Source of the DNA: an uncultured Lachnospiraceae bacterium | Lineage (GTDB): Bacteria > Bacillota > Clostridia > Lachnospirales > Lachnospiraceae | Direction of reading: 5' to 3' | NCBI GenBank assembly: GCA_944380605.1 | Contig: CALWIA010000033.1 | Span: 62,001 to 126,000 of the forward strand | Length of the DNA stretch: 64,000 nucleotides | Shown here: positions 1 through 8,755 of the stretch, piece by piece | Layout of the letters: each line of letters opens with the position of its first letter | Numbering within the stretch: position 1 is the first letter of the stretch | Position numbers and translations under genes: made by a program | Notes under the pieces: model-generated | Database searches by the model: none | The model's input: the letters and a program-made list of their open reading frames with translations, nothing else | Told to the model about the DNA's origin: nothing

Positions 1-8
1 GGAATTCC

Positions 9-398
9 ATGCGTAAAAACAGCATTAAAAATACCAGAATCAACATGGAAGTGCAGAGGGAACTCAGTGAAATCCTCCGCACGGAAGTCAAGGATCCGAG
101 GGTGCAGGCCGGCATGGTATCCGTCGTATCGGCGGAAGTGTCGCCGGATCTGAAATACTGCAAAGCCTATATCAGCGTTCTGGGGAGCGAAGAAGCTGCC
201 CAGGGCGTGCTGGAAGGGCTGAAAAGCGCCATGGGCTATATCCGGCGGGAACTGGCGGCCAGGGTCAACCTGCGCAATACGCCGGAAATCCGCTTTGTGC
301 TGGACCAGTCCATCGCCTACGGCGTCAAAATGACCCGGATGATCGACGACGTCACCCGGGATCTGAAGACGGAAGAAGACGACGAAAACCAGGAGTAA
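9..398 (+). CDS. rbfA: 30S ribosome-binding factor A
   Basis: Small cold-shock-type ribosome maturation factor of 129 residues that binds free 30S subunits and helps process the 5' end of 16S rRNA. The N-terminal stretch with RINMEVQRELSEIL and the later VSVVSAEVSPDLKYCKAYISV strands match the KH-like RbfA fold, and the length is normal for the family. The ATG lies only nine bases into the window, so its upstream region (normally infB) is not visible. The gene is followed by nrnA after 19 bases, as in many Firmicutes. The acidic tail at the C terminus is common in this family. Identification rests on sequence plus the nrnA-truB-ribF context. Confidence 0.95.
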   Translation: MRKNSIKNTRINMEVQRELSEILRTEVKDPRVQAGMVSVVSAEVSPDLKYCKAYISVLGSEEAAQGVLEGLKSAMGYIRRELAARVNLRNTPEIRFVLDQSIAYGVKMTRMIDDVTRDLKTEEDDENQE

Positions 399-417
399 AG
401 AAAACGGGAGGATTCCT

Positions 418-1380
418 ATGACGAAACTGGAGGAAATGATACAGCGGGCCGGCACCATCGCGGTGCTGGGCCACGTCAACCCGGATGGGGACTGCATCGG
501 TTCCTGTCTGGCGGTTTACAATTACATAAAGGATCAGTATCCGCAGAAGCAAACCGCCGTGTATCTGGAGGCGGCTGATCAGAAATTCTCCTATTTGCGC
601 GGATTTGAAGAAATCCGCGGTCAGTGGGAAGGGGAGGCTGCGGATCTGTGCGTCTGCGTGGACTGCAGCGACCGGGAACGGCTGGGGCCGTTTGTCTCCT
701 GTCTGGACCAGGCGGCGGAAAGCGTCTGCGTGGATCATCATGTGACCAATGAAGGCTATGCCGGGGAAAACATCATCGAGCCGGCGGCCAGTTCCACCTG
801 CGAAGTGCTGTTTTATCAGTTTGAGGAGGAACGCATCAGCAAAGCCGCGGCGGAGTGCCTGTACACCGGCATCATACACGACACCGGTGTGTTCAAGTAC
901 AGCAATACCACGTCCCGGACCATGGAAGCGGCCGGCCGCCTCATGGCAAAGGGGATTCCCTTCAGCGACATCATCGACGACAGCTTTTACCGGAAGACGT
1001 ATCTGCAGAGCCAGATTCTGGGCAGAGCCCTGCTGGAGAGCATCTCGTTTCTGGACAAACGGTGCATTTTTTCCGTGGTCCGCAGAAAAGATATGGATTT
1101 TTACGGCGTGGACAAAAACGATCTGGGCGGCATTGTGGAACAGCTGCGGATCATCGAGGGAGTGGAGTGCGCCATATTCCTGTACGAGACCGCTCCCCAC
1201 ACCTACAAGGTGAGCATGCGCTCCAACCGGATTGTGGACGTCAGCCGGATTGCCGCCTACTTCGGCGGCGGCGGCCATATCCGAGCGGCCGGCTGCACCA
1301 TGTCCGGTAGCATTCACGACGTCATCAACAACCTGTCCCTGCACATCGAAAAACAGCTGCGGGAGAGTGAGCATGTATAA
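418..1380 (+). CDS. nrnA: DHH-family oligoribonuclease/pAp phosphatase NrnA
   Basis: Bifunctional nanoRNase and 3'-phosphoadenosine-5'-phosphate phosphatase of the DHH/DHHA1 family, 320 residues, the usual size. The N-terminal DHH domain shows GHVNPDGDCIGS (metal ligands), DCSDRERLG, the signature VDHH, and TGIIHDTG. The C-terminal DHHA1 domain carries the GGGGHIRAAG nucleic-acid-binding motif near residue 285. A strong GGGAGG ribosome-binding site precedes the ATG. The last codons overlap truB by 8 bases, implying translational coupling. It degrades 2-5-nt RNAs, which fits its place in a block of translation and RNA-decay genes with pnp. Confidence 0.94.
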   Translation: MTKLEEMIQRAGTIAVLGHVNPDGDCIGSCLAVYNYIKDQYPQKQTAVYLEAADQKFSYLRGFEEIRGQWEGEAADLCVCVDCSDRERLGPFVSCLDQAAESVCVDHHVTNEGYAGENIIEPAASSTCEVLFYQFEEERISKAAAECLYTGIIHDTGVFKYSNTTSRTMEAAGRLMAKGIPFSDIIDDSFYRKTYLQSQILGRALLESISFLDKRCIFSVVRRKDMDFYGVDKNDLGGIVEQLRIIEGVECAIFLYETAPHTYKVSMRSNRIVDVSRIAAYFGGGGHIRAAGCTMSGSIHDVINNLSLHIEKQLRESEHV

Positions 1381-2302
1381 CGGCGTACTGAACATATACA
1401 AAGAAAAAGGATACACGTCCCACGACGTGGTGGCCCGGCTGAGGGGGATTCTCCATCAGAAAAAAATCGGCCATACGGGTACCCTGGACCCGGACGCCGC
1501 CGGCGTGCTGCCGGTGTGCCTGGGACAGGCCACCCGTCTGGCGGATATGCTGACGGACAAGACCAAGACCTATGAGGCGGTGCTGCTTCTGGGACGGGAA
1601 ACCGATACCCAGGATGTTTCCGGACAGATTCTGACCGAGGCGCCGGTGACGGTGAGCCCGGAGGAAGTACGGGCGGCGGCGGAAAGTTTTGAAGGAGCGT
1701 ACGAACAGGTGCCGCCCATGTATTCGGCGCTGAAGGTAGGCGGAAAGAAGCTGTACCAGCTGGCGCGGCAGGGCCGGGTGGTGGAGCGCCAGGCCCGGCC
1801 GGTGACGATTTACCGATTGACGGTGGAGGAGATCTGCCTCCCCCGGGTGCGGATGACCGTCTGCTGTTCCAAAGGCACCTATATCCGGACTCTGTGCCAC
1901 GACATCGGACAGAAACTGGGGTGCGGCGGCTGCATGGAAGAACTGCTGCGGACTCAGGTGGAGCGGTTTTTGCTGGCGGACAGCCTGACGCTGGACCAGG
2001 TGGAGCAGCTGCGGGACCGGGGGGAACTGGAATCCCGGATCGTCAGCGTGGAAGAGATGTTCGCGGCGTATCCGCCGCTGCGAACTCTGCCGGAATGCGA
2101 CGGGCTGGCGCGAAACGGCAATCCGGCGGCGCCGGAACAGGTGCAGGACGCCGGGGCCATGGAAGACGGCGTCTGCTTCCGGATGTACGACAGCGGCGGG
2201 ACGTTCTGGGGCGTTTACCAGTATCAGGATGAAAAACGGAGGCTGAAGCCCTGGAAAATGTTTCCGGACAGCGCCGTCCGGAGCCGGGAAAAGGGAGAAT
2301 AG
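1373..2302 (+). CDS. truB: tRNA pseudouridine(55) synthase
   Basis: Makes pseudouridine 55 in the T-loop of tRNAs. The protein is 309 residues. The catalytic motif GHTGTLDPDAAGVLP gives the nucleophile Asp39, followed by KTYEAVLLLG, and CSKGTYIRTLCHDIG later in the chain. The ATG inside the end of nrnA is preferred because family members begin just before the NIYKEKGYTSHDVV segment; an upstream ATG in the same frame would add 47 residues read from nrnA and is unlikely. A C-terminal PUA-like extension is present. ribF follows after one base, so nrnA-truB-ribF are almost certainly co-transcribed. Confidence 0.95.
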   Translation: MYNGVLNIYKEKGYTSHDVVARLRGILHQKKIGHTGTLDPDAAGVLPVCLGQATRLADMLTDKTKTYEAVLLLGRETDTQDVSGQILTEAPVTVSPEEVRAAAESFEGAYEQVPPMYSALKVGGKKLYQLARQGRVVERQARPVTIYRLTVEEICLPRVRMTVCCSKGTYIRTLCHDIGQKLGCGGCMEELLRTQVERFLLADSLTLDQVEQLRDRGELESRIVSVEEMFAAYPPLRTLPECDGLARNGNPAAPEQVQDAGAMEDGVCFRMYDSGGTFWGVYQYQDEKRRLKPWKMFPDSAVRSREKGE

Positions 2303-2303
2303 A

Positions 2304-3242
2304 ATGCAGTGCTATATCAGTGACGCGGATTTTCAGATACCGGAGCCCACGGTGGTGACGCTGGGCAAATTCGACGGCCGCCACAGAGGGCATCAGAAGC
2401 TGCTGGGGCGGATGCTGGAGCTGAAGCGGCAGCTGGGATATAAAACCGCCGTGTTTACCTTTGACACCACGCCGGCGGCACGGATTGAGGGAAAGCCCCA
2501 GAAGGTGATCACCACCAACCAGGAGCGCCGCAACAACATGGCGAAGATGGGCATCGACTACCTGGTGGAATATCCCTTTACGGAAGCCGCGGCGCATCTG
2601 CCGCCGGAGACCTTTGTCCGGGAAATCCTGGCGGGCCGGATGCAGGCGAAAGCCATCGTGGTAGGCACCGACTGCGGGTTCGGCTACCGGAGGGCCGGCA
2701 ACGCCGACCTGCTCCGGCAGCTGGCAGAGCCCTGCGGCTATCATCTGGAAGTGATTGAAAAGGCCCAGGACCACCACCGGGACATCAGCAGCACCTATGT
2801 AAAAGAAGAACTGGATCAGGGCAATATGGAAAAGGCCAACGAACTGCTGGGAGAGCCCTATGCCATCCACGGAATCGTGGTCCACGGCAGCCACATCGGC
2901 GGCCCGGTGCTGGGATTCCCCACCGCCAACCTGCTGCCGCCTCCGGAAAAGTACCTGCCCAGAAACGGCGTATACGTTTCCCGGGTGCTGGCCGGCGGCG
3001 TCTATTACGGCGGCATCACCAACATCGGCACAAAGCCTACGGTGGCGGGAGAGCACCCCATCGGCGCGGAGACCTTTCTCTTCGGCCTGGACGCGGATCT
3101 CTACGGAATGCCCATCGAAGTGCAGCTGCTGCATTTCGTGCGGACGGAAAAAAAGTTTGATTCCCTGGACCAGCTGAAGGCGCAGCTGGAGCGGGACAAA
3201 GAATATGGCCGCGCCTATCTTGACAACCATGGGCTGCTGTGA
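2304..3242 (+). CDS. ribF: Bifunctional riboflavin kinase/FMN adenylyltransferase
   Basis: Converts riboflavin to FMN and FMN to FAD. The 312-residue protein has the expected two domains: an N-terminal nucleotidyltransferase with TLGKFDGRHRGHQ (the family usually has FDGVH) and a C-terminal flavokinase with GPVLGFPTANL and GVYVSRV. Its neighbour order truB-ribF-rpsO is widely conserved. The last 23 bases contain a near-consensus sigma-A promoter for rpsO, so the end of this gene doubles as regulatory DNA. No FMN riboswitch precedes it, as expected for a housekeeping copy inside an operon. Confidence 0.95.
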   Translation: MQCYISDADFQIPEPTVVTLGKFDGRHRGHQKLLGRMLELKRQLGYKTAVFTFDTTPAARIEGKPQKVITTNQERRNNMAKMGIDYLVEYPFTEAAAHLPPETFVREILAGRMQAKAIVVGTDCGFGYRRAGNADLLRQLAEPCGYHLEVIEKAQDHHRDISSTYVKEELDQGNMEKANELLGEPYAIHGIVVHGSHIGGPVLGFPTANLLPPPEKYLPRNGVYVSRVLAGGVYYGGITNIGTKPTVAGEHPIGAETFLFGLDADLYGMPIEVQLLHFVRTEKKFDSLDQLKAQLERDKEYGRAYLDNHGLL

Positions 3243-3248
3243 TAAGAT
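3220..3248 (+). promoter_or_regulatory. Sigma-A promoter for rpsO inside the end of ribF
   Basis: A perfect -35 TTGACA (3220-3225) and a 17-base spacer lead to TAAGAT (3243-3248). It gives rpsO its own start site near 3255, independent of the rbfA-ribF operon. Found by eye only. Confidence 0.65.
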
Positions 3249-3254
3249 ATATCG

Positions 3255-3340
3255 GTATGAATTGGCGCCGGGGCTCAGTTTCCAGGATTTTCCAGCCGGA
3301 TACTTAGTCCTCGGTCAGTAGAAAAAAGGAGGAAATCATC
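3255..3340 (+). promoter_or_regulatory. rpsO 5' leader, possible S15 autoregulatory element
   Basis: Between the predicted start site and the rpsO ribosome-binding site, GCCGGGG (3267-3273) can pair with CCTCGGT (3309-3315), enclosing about 35 bases that form only weak internal pairs. Many bacteria control rpsO by S15 binding to its own leader. The helix is seen in the sequence; the S15 function is inference. The AAAAAAGGAGG ribosome-binding site follows directly. Confidence 0.3.
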
Positions 3341-3607
3341 ATGATTTCAAAGGAAAAGAAGTCTGCCATTATTGCAGAGTACGCAAGAAAGCCCGGCGAC
3401 ACCGGATCACCGGAAGTACAGATTGCCATTCTGACGGCCAGAATCGCCGAACTGACGGAGCATCTGAAAAACAATCAGAAGGATCATCATTCCAGACGCG
3501 GCCTTCTGAAGATGGTTGGTCAGAGACGCGGCCTTCTGGACTATCTGAAGAAGACGGATCTGGAGGGTTATCGTGCTCTGATTGAGAAACTGGGAATCAG
3601 AAAGTAA
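3341..3607 (+). CDS. rpsO: 30S ribosomal protein S15
   Basis: Primary 16S rRNA-binding protein that nucleates the central domain of the small subunit. The 88 residues are the normal length, and the conserved segments [24 protein letters not shown] and [10 protein letters not shown] are all present. An AAAAAAGGAGG ribosome-binding site lies six to seven bases before the ATG. It has its own promoter within ribF and is followed by a strong hairpin before pnp, giving the classic rpsO-pnp arrangement in which the hairpin tunes pnp expression. Confidence 0.97.
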   Translation: MISKEKKSAIIAEYARKPGDTGSPEVQIAILTARIAELTEHLKNNQKDHHSRRGLLKMVGQRRGLLDYLKKTDLEGYRALIEKLGIRK

Positions 3608-3618
3608 GGATTGGCCTG

Positions 3619-3655
3619 AAGGCTGCTGCAAGCATGTTTTTTGCGGCAGCCTTTT
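3619..3655 (+). terminator. Intrinsic terminator between rpsO and pnp
   Basis: GGCTGCTGCAA (from 3621) pairs with TTGCGGCAGCC (to 3651) over 11 base pairs with one G-U pair, followed by TTTT. It probably terminates part of rpsO transcription, leaving pnp on read-through. No separate pnp promoter is evident. Confidence 0.75.
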
Positions 3656-3684
3656 GCTCTATGAAAGGCAGAAGGAGATTAGAT

Positions 3685-5784
3685 ATGTACAAAAGTTTTT
3701 CCATGGAATTAGCCGGAAGAACTCTGACCGTGGATATCGGCAGAGTGGCGAAGCAGGCCAATGGCGCTGCGTTTATGCACTATGGCGACACGGTGGTCCT
3801 GTCTACGGCTACCGCGTCGGAAAAGCCCAGAGAGGGAATCGATTTCTTCCCCCTGAGCGTGGAATACGAAGAGAAGCTGTACGCGGTGGGAAAGATCCCC
3901 GGCGGCTTTAACAAGAGAGAAGGAAAGGCGTCGGAAAACGCCATCCTCACCTCCCGGGTCATCGACCGTCCCATGCGTCCCCTGTTCCCCAAGGATTACC
4001 GCAACGACGTGACCCTGAACAACATGGTAATGAGCGTGGATCCCGCCTGCCGTCCCGAGCTGACGGCCATGCTGGGCGCGGCCATTGCCACCTGTATTTC
4101 CGATATCCCCTTTGACGGTCCCTGCGCCATGACTCAGGTGGGACTGGTGGATGGCGAATTTGTCATCAATCCTTCCCAGGAGCAGTGGAAGAACGGCGAC
4201 CTGAACCTGACGGTGGCTTCCACCAAGGAAAAGGTGATCATGATCGAAGCCGGTGCCAATGAAGTACCGGAGGCGAAGATGATCGAGGCCATTTACCTGG
4301 CCCACGACGTGAACCAGACGCTGATCGCCTTCATCGAAAAGATCGTGGCGGAAGTAGGAAAGCCCAAGCACTCCTATGTCAGCTGCGCGGTTCCGGAAGA
4401 ACTGACGGAAGAGATCCGGCGGCTGGTGCCCCAGGAAGAGATGGAAGCGGCTGTTTTCACCGACGACAAGCAGACCCGGGAAGAAAATATCCGCGTGATC
4501 ACCGAGCGGCTGGAGGAAGCCTTCGCGGAAAACGAAGAGTGGCTGGCCATGCTGGGCGAGGCGGTGTATCAGTATGAGAAAAAGACGGTGCGCAAGATGA
4601 TCTTAAAGGATCAGAAGCGCCCCGATGGACGCCAGATGACCCAGATCCGTCCGCTGGCGGCGGAAGTGGACCTGATCCCCAGAGTTCATGGCTCCGCCAT
4701 GTTTACCCGTGGACAGACCCAGATCTGCAACGTCTGCACCCTGGCACCCTTATCGGAGCAGCAGCGCCTGGACGGCCTGGATGAGAACGAGGTCAGCAAG
4801 CGCTACATGCACCACTACAACTTCCCGTCCTACTCCGTAGGCGAGACCAAGCCTTCCAGAGGACCGGGACGCCGGGAAATTGGACACGGCGCTCTGGCGG
4901 AGCGGGCTCTGCTGCCGGTGCTTCCCAGCGAAGCGGATTTCCCCTACGCCATCCGCACCGTATCGGAGACCTTCGAGTCCAACGGTTCCACGTCCATGGC
5001 GTCCACCTGCGCTTCCTGCATGTCCCTGATGGCGGCAGGCGTGCCCATTCGGAAAATGGTGGCCGGCATTTCCTGCGGACTGGTAACGGGAGACACCGAC
5101 GACGAGTTTGTGCTGCTGACGGATATCCAGGGACTGGAAGACTTCTTCGGCGATATGGACTTTAAGGTAACCGGCACCACGGAAGGCATTACGGCCATTC
5201 AGATGGACATCAAGATCCACGGCCTGACCCGTCCCATTGTGGAAGGGGCCATTGCCAGATGCCGGGAAGCCAGACTCTTTATTATGGATACCTGCATGAA
5301 GCCGGTGATTTCCGAGCCCAGACCGGAAGTAAGCCCCTACGCGCCCAAGATCGAGCAGATCATGATCGACCCGCAGAAGATCGGCGACGTAGTCGGCAAG
5401 CAGGGCAAGGTGATCAACAAGATCATCGAGGAAACCGGCGTGAAGATCGATATCGAAGACGATGGAAGCGTATCGGTCTGCGGCACCGACAAGGATATGA
5501 TTGCCAAGGCGATTTCCATCATCGAGGCTATTGTTACCGATGTGGAAGTGGGCCAGGTTTATACGGGAAAAGTGGTCCGTATCATGAACTTCGGCGCGTT
5601 TGTGGAACTGGCGCCCAACAAGGACGGCATGGTTCACATTTCCAAACTGTCCGATAAGCGGGTAGGCAAAGTGGAAGACGTGGTGAACATCGGCGACGAG
5701 GTTACGGTAAAGGTAATCGAGATCGACAAGATGGGCAGAGTCAACCTGAGCATGAAGCCTGCGGATCTGGCAAAGAAAGACTGA
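3685..5784 (+). CDS. pnp: Polyribonucleotide nucleotidyltransferase (PNPase)
   Basis: Phosphorolytic 3'-5' exoribonuclease of 699 residues, working as a trimer in mRNA decay. Visible parts are the first RNase PH domain, an alpha-helical linker, the second RNase PH domain (starting around RPDGR, with RVHGSAMFTRGQTQ and GDTDDEFVLLTDIQG), a KH domain with VVGKQGKVINKIIEETG near residue 565, and an S1 domain with GKVVRIMNFGAFVEL. The ATG at 3685 follows GAAGGAGA with correct spacing; an upstream in-frame ATG at 3634 lies inside the preceding hairpin and is not credible. A strong terminator follows. Confidence 0.97.
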   Translation: MYKSFSMELAGRTLTVDIGRVAKQANGAAFMHYGDTVVLSTATASEKPREGIDFFPLSVEYEEKLYAVGKIPGGFNKREGKASENAILTSRVIDRPMRPLFPKDYRNDVTLNNMVMSVDPACRPELTAMLGAAIATCISDIPFDGPCAMTQVGLVDGEFVINPSQEQWKNGDLNLTVASTKEKVIMIEAGANEVPEAKMIEAIYLAHDVNQTLIAFIEKIVAEVGKPKHSYVSCAVPEELTEEIRRLVPQEEMEAAVFTDDKQTREENIRVITERLEEAFAENEEWLAMLGEAVYQYEKKTVRKMILKDQKRPDGRQMTQIRPLAAEVDLIPRVHGSAMFTRGQTQICNVCTLAPLSEQQRLDGLDENEVSKRYMHHYNFPSYSVGETKPSRGPGRREIGHGALAERALLPVLPSEADFPYAIRTVSETFESNGSTSMASTCASCMSLMAAGVPIRKMVAGISCGLVTGDTDDEFVLLTDIQGLEDFFGDMDFKVTGTTEGITAIQMDIKIHGLTRPIVEGAIARCREARLFIMDTCMKPVISEPRPEVSPYAPKIEQIMIDPQKIGDVVGKQGKVINKIIEETGVKIDIEDDGSVSVCGTDKDMIAKAISIIEAIVTDVEVGQVYTGKVVRIMNFGAFVELAPNKDGMVHISKLSDKRVGKVEDVVNIGDEVTVKVIEIDKMGRVNLSMKPADLAKKD

Positions 5785-5798
5785 CGATACAAGCAGGA

Positions 5799-5838
5799 AC
5801 AGGGCGCGCCGGCGTACAGACCGGCTGCGCCCTGTTTT
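5799..5838 (+). terminator. Intrinsic terminator after pnp
   Basis: ACAGGGCGC pairs perfectly with GCGCCCTGT, and an inner GCCGG/CCGGC extends the stem past a one-base bulge; TTTT follows. It closes the rpsO-pnp unit. Confidence 0.85.
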
Positions 5839-5885
5839 CGGATGTGCCTGCCGGGACGTGTTCCGGCGGCACGGGAGGAGAAGGA

Positions 5886-6935
5886 ATGAAGGGGACGAGA
5901 GATCTGCGGGTGGATAACGTCCGCGGAGTGCTGATTTTTCTGGTAGTGGCGGGGCATTTTCTGCTTCCGGTGAACGGAGAGCGTCTGACCATGAATCTGA
6001 TGTATCTGATTTATTCCTTTCACATGCCCTGTTTTATGCTGGTATCCGGATACCTTTCCCACGGGATTTACACCCGGGAGAGGGGATTCCGATGGGACCG
6101 GTGGGTACAGCTTCTGTGGCTGTTCATCCTGTTTAAACTGATGGTCAATGTGACGGAGGGCATGCTGGCGGGACAGATCCGGCCGGTGCCGGACTTTTTC
6201 CACGAATCCGGCGCTCCCTGGTATCTGCTGGTGCTTATGGGATACGATCTGCTGGTGCCGCTGTTTTATCTGCTCCGGCGCTGGCGGATTCTGGTGCTGG
6301 CGGCCCTTTCTCTGGCCTGCGCCGCTTCCGGCTACCTGCCGTTTTTAAGCGACTTTCTGGCCATGGACCGGTTTTTCGCGTTCGCGGTATTCTTCTTTCT
6401 GGGATACTATATCCGCAAAGAAGACGCGGACCGCTTTTTCGCGTCTCCGATCCGCCGGATCGTTCAGGCGGCGGCGCTGCTTCTGGGGCTGGGAGCGGTG
6501 TGCCTGACCTATGATTTTCTCCAACCCTATACGCTGGTGGTGTACGGAGCCGCTTACGGCCGGTTTCCGGAACCGGTACAGCCCTTCTGCTTTCTGCTGG
6601 CCCTGTTCTGGCAGGCGGGAGCGGCGCTGCTTTCTCTGGGTCTGGCGGCCAGTCTTCCGGCGGTCCGGATCCCTCTTTTCACCACGCTGGGACAGCGGAC
6701 CCTGCAGGTTTATATGCTGCACCGGCCCATTCGGGACCTGTGGCAGTATTTCGGCCTTGCCGCGCTGGTGAACGCCCGCTCGGCCTGGTCTGTGACAGGG
6801 CTGATGCTGGGATCGTTTCTGCTGACGCTGGTGCTGGGCTGCGGCCCCATCGCCGTCTTGTTTGCCTGGATCCGCAATCTGCCGCAGGCGCTGGCGGCCA
6901 GGATATTTCCCCAAAAAGAAAGGAATCGTTTATGA
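5886..6935 (+). CDS. Acyltransferase family 3 membrane protein
   Basis: Integral membrane acyltransferase of about 349 residues (acyl_transf_3 family, which includes OatA-like O-acetyltransferases acting on cell-wall or surface glycans). The N terminus has the family pattern RVDNVRGVLIFLVVAGH, with the conserved His, then FHMPCFMLVSGY. About ten hydrophobic segments follow, ending in a basic tail. The ATG at 5886 follows GGGAGGAGAAGG; an ATG 42 bases upstream would add a poor Gly/Thr-rich stretch. The stop overlaps the start of the M14 peptidase gene by ATGA. The acceptor substrate cannot be read from sequence; a surface polymer is a guess based on the secreted neighbour. Confidence 0.85.
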   Translation: MKGTRDLRVDNVRGVLIFLVVAGHFLLPVNGERLTMNLMYLIYSFHMPCFMLVSGYLSHGIYTRERGFRWDRWVQLLWLFILFKLMVNVTEGMLAGQIRPVPDFFHESGAPWYLLVLMGYDLLVPLFYLLRRWRILVLAALSLACAASGYLPFLSDFLAMDRFFAFAVFFFLGYYIRKEDADRFFASPIRRIVQAAALLLGLGAVCLTYDFLQPYTLVVYGAAYGRFPEPVQPFCFLLALFWQAGAALLSLGLAASLPAVRIPLFTTLGQRTLQVYMLHRPIRDLWQYFGLAALVNARSAWSVTGLMLGSFLLTLVLGCGPIAVLFAWIRNLPQALAARIFPQKERNRL

Positions 6936-8119
6936 AACGTTGGCTGTGTCTGATGCTGGCGGCGGCCTGGATCGGCGCTGCGGCGCCTTTTCTGGCTTCC
7001 GCGGAGGAAATCGGCCCCGGTGTGGGGCTTCCGGCGGACGCCGGTACTTTTACAAGAAAACCGGAAATCGGACCGGGGGTAACGCCCCAGGAGTCCGGAG
7101 ATGGCCAGGAAACGCCGGCGGCGACCGGCATTTTGGACAATGATTTTCTGGACGCGGCGTACCCGGATCCGGTGGTGCGTCCGGCGGCGGCCTATACCTA
7201 TGAGAATATGGCCGCCGATATACAGAAACTGAAGGAACGGTACGGAGACCGGATGCAGGTTCAGGTGATCGGGACTTCTCTGGACGGACGGGAAATTTAC
7301 GATCTCATCGTGGGCAATCCCGCGGCGCCGGTGCAGGTTCTGATCCAGGGAGGTATCCACGCCAGAGAACATATGACGCCGCTTCTGATGATGAAGCAGC
7401 TGGAAACGGCGCTGGTGTATTACGACACCGGCCACTACGGCGGCCGGGCGCTTTCGGACCTGTTTCAGAAAGCCGCGCTGCATTTTGTCCCCATGACCAA
7501 TCCCGACGGAGTGACGCTGGCCCAGTCCGGCCTGTCGGGCATCCGCTCCGGCACGCTGCAGGAGGCCATTCAGGCCGCCTATGAGACGGACAAGGCGGAG
7601 GGCCGGACCGGGCAGCCGCTGGAAGCGTATCTGAAGGTGTGGAAAAGCAACGCCGCCGGCGTGGATTTAAACCACAATTTCCCGGCGGCCTGGGAGGCGG
7701 TGGTCACGTCGGCCCAGGGACCGTCTTCTTCCGCCTATAAGGGGACGGCGCCGCTTTCGGAACCGGAGAGCCAGGCGCTGGCGGCTCTGGGGAACGCGTA
7801 TCCCTGGACGGCCACCATAAGCTACCACTCCATGGGCAATATTCTGTACTGGGACGCGGAGGGCAACCGGGTGCGGGAGGCTTCCCAGGCGCTGGCCCGG
7901 CAGATTTCTCAGGTGACCGGCTATCCGCTGAACGGCAGCCTGGGGAAAGGCGGCTTCAAGGACTGGATGCAGTCCCGGCAGGAAAATCCGGTACCGGGAG
8001 TCACCATAGAGGTGGGAAGCGTTGCCTGTCCGCTGCCGCTGGAAGAATTTGATGCGGTCTGGCAGCAGAACCGGGCGGTGTGGGCCCAGGTCCTGCTGTA
8101 CCTGACGGAAGGGAATTAA
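6932..8119 (+). CDS. Secreted M14-family zinc carboxypeptidase
   Basis: A 395-residue exported metallopeptidase. Residues 1-24 form a signal peptide ending ASA before EE. After a Gly/Pro-rich linker of about 50 residues the catalytic domain begins: GGIHAREHM supplies the zinc ligands His and Glu, VDLNHNFPAAW follows, SYHSMGN supplies the third zinc ligand, and TIEVG holds the catalytic Glu. In Firmicutes such enzymes often cleave gamma-D-Glu-diaminopimelate in cell-wall peptides, but substrate specificity is not visible here. The start overlaps the acyltransferase stop (ATGA), so the two are coupled and may act on the same surface. Confidence 0.87.
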   Translation: MKRWLCLMLAAAWIGAAAPFLASAEEIGPGVGLPADAGTFTRKPEIGPGVTPQESGDGQETPAATGILDNDFLDAAYPDPVVRPAAAYTYENMAADIQKLKERYGDRMQVQVIGTSLDGREIYDLIVGNPAAPVQVLIQGGIHAREHMTPLLMMKQLETALVYYDTGHYGGRALSDLFQKAALHFVPMTNPDGVTLAQSGLSGIRSGTLQEAIQAAYETDKAEGRTGQPLEAYLKVWKSNAAGVDLNHNFPAAWEAVVTSAQGPSSSAYKGTAPLSEPESQALAALGNAYPWTATISYHSMGNILYWDAEGNRVREASQALARQISQVTGYPLNGSLGKGGFKDWMQSRQENPVPGVTIEVGSVACPLPLEEFDAVWQQNRAVWAQVLLYLTEGN

Positions 8120-8134
8120 ACGCCGTCCGGCGGC

Positions 8135-8632
8135 TTACGCGGAAGGAGAGCAGAATACCACGATCTGCTGCGGCACCGCCTGCGCCGGCAGGCTGCGGGT
8201 GGCGGACGTGTAGATGGCAAGCAGGTACTGGCCGCCGGGAATGCCTAAGAAGTACTGGCCGTTGGGCAGCAGCACCCGGGTGGAGCCGGACAGGCGCAGC
8301 TGCAAGGTGCCCTGGCTGTTTAACAGGTTCTGGTCAAAGTAGTCCAGCGCCGCCGTCTGGCCTTCTTCCAGCCGGGCGATCACCAGGATCCGGTACTGAG
8401 GCGGGTAGACGAAAGGCATGGGGGCGGTACTGTCATAAAAGGCCGTGACCCGGTCGCCCTGGCGCAGAGGCGTCTGCCCCAGCACGTAGGTGGAACCGTC
8501 GATCCGGATATATACGGTCTGGCCATCTCCGGTTTCCAGGGTCATGGCCATGGAACAGGGAGCGCTGCCGGAACCCTGCAGCGGAAAAACAGAAGAAATA
8601 GTGCCCTCCAGAGAGGAAAACTGCTGAATCAT
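8135..8632 (-). CDS. Unrecognised 165-residue protein
   Basis: I do not recognise this gene. The protein has no signal peptide or membrane segment and is rich in beta-prone segments, such as [12 protein letters not shown] and [11 protein letters not shown], separated by turns. It could be a small beta-barrel or OB-like fold. [16 protein letters not shown] segment (actual [18 protein letters not shown]) resembles loops of OB-type domains. The ATG has a strong ribosome-binding site (CGGAGGATCT on the minus strand), and codon use resembles its neighbours, so it is a real gene. It converges on the M14 gene and diverges from gltX. A minus-strand TATAAT at 8668-8663 may be its -10. Confidence 0.75.
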   Translation of the reverse strand: MIQQFSSLEGTISSVFPLQGSGSAPCSMAMTLETGDGQTVYIRIDGSTYVLGQTPLRQGDRVTAFYDSTAPMPFVYPPQYRILVIARLEEGQTAALDYFDQNLLNSQGTLQLRLSGSTRVLLPNGQYFLGIPGGQYLLAIYTSATRSLPAQAVPQQIVVFCSPSA

Positions 8633-8683
8633 AGATCCTCCGAAACGGATAAGGATTGCTCTATTATATGTCAGAAAAAGCAG

Positions 8684-8712
8684 TTGTGTTTTCCCGGGGG
8701 GCGGAGTATAAT
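8684..8712 (+). promoter_or_regulatory. Sigma-A promoter for gltX
   Basis: TTGTGT (8684-8689), a 17-base spacer and a perfect TATAAT (8707-8712) lie 44 bases before the gltX ATG. No T-box or other leader fits in the remaining short 5' UTR. Confidence 0.65.
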
Positions 8713-8755
8713 GAATGCGTTCCCGCGAAAAGACGGGAAATCAAAGGAGCAAGAC

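Noticed and set aside
352..1416. Long minus-strand reading frames opposite nrnA and many other genes
   Set aside because: High GC content creates open antisense frames. They have no family motifs, and the plus-strand genes are clear.
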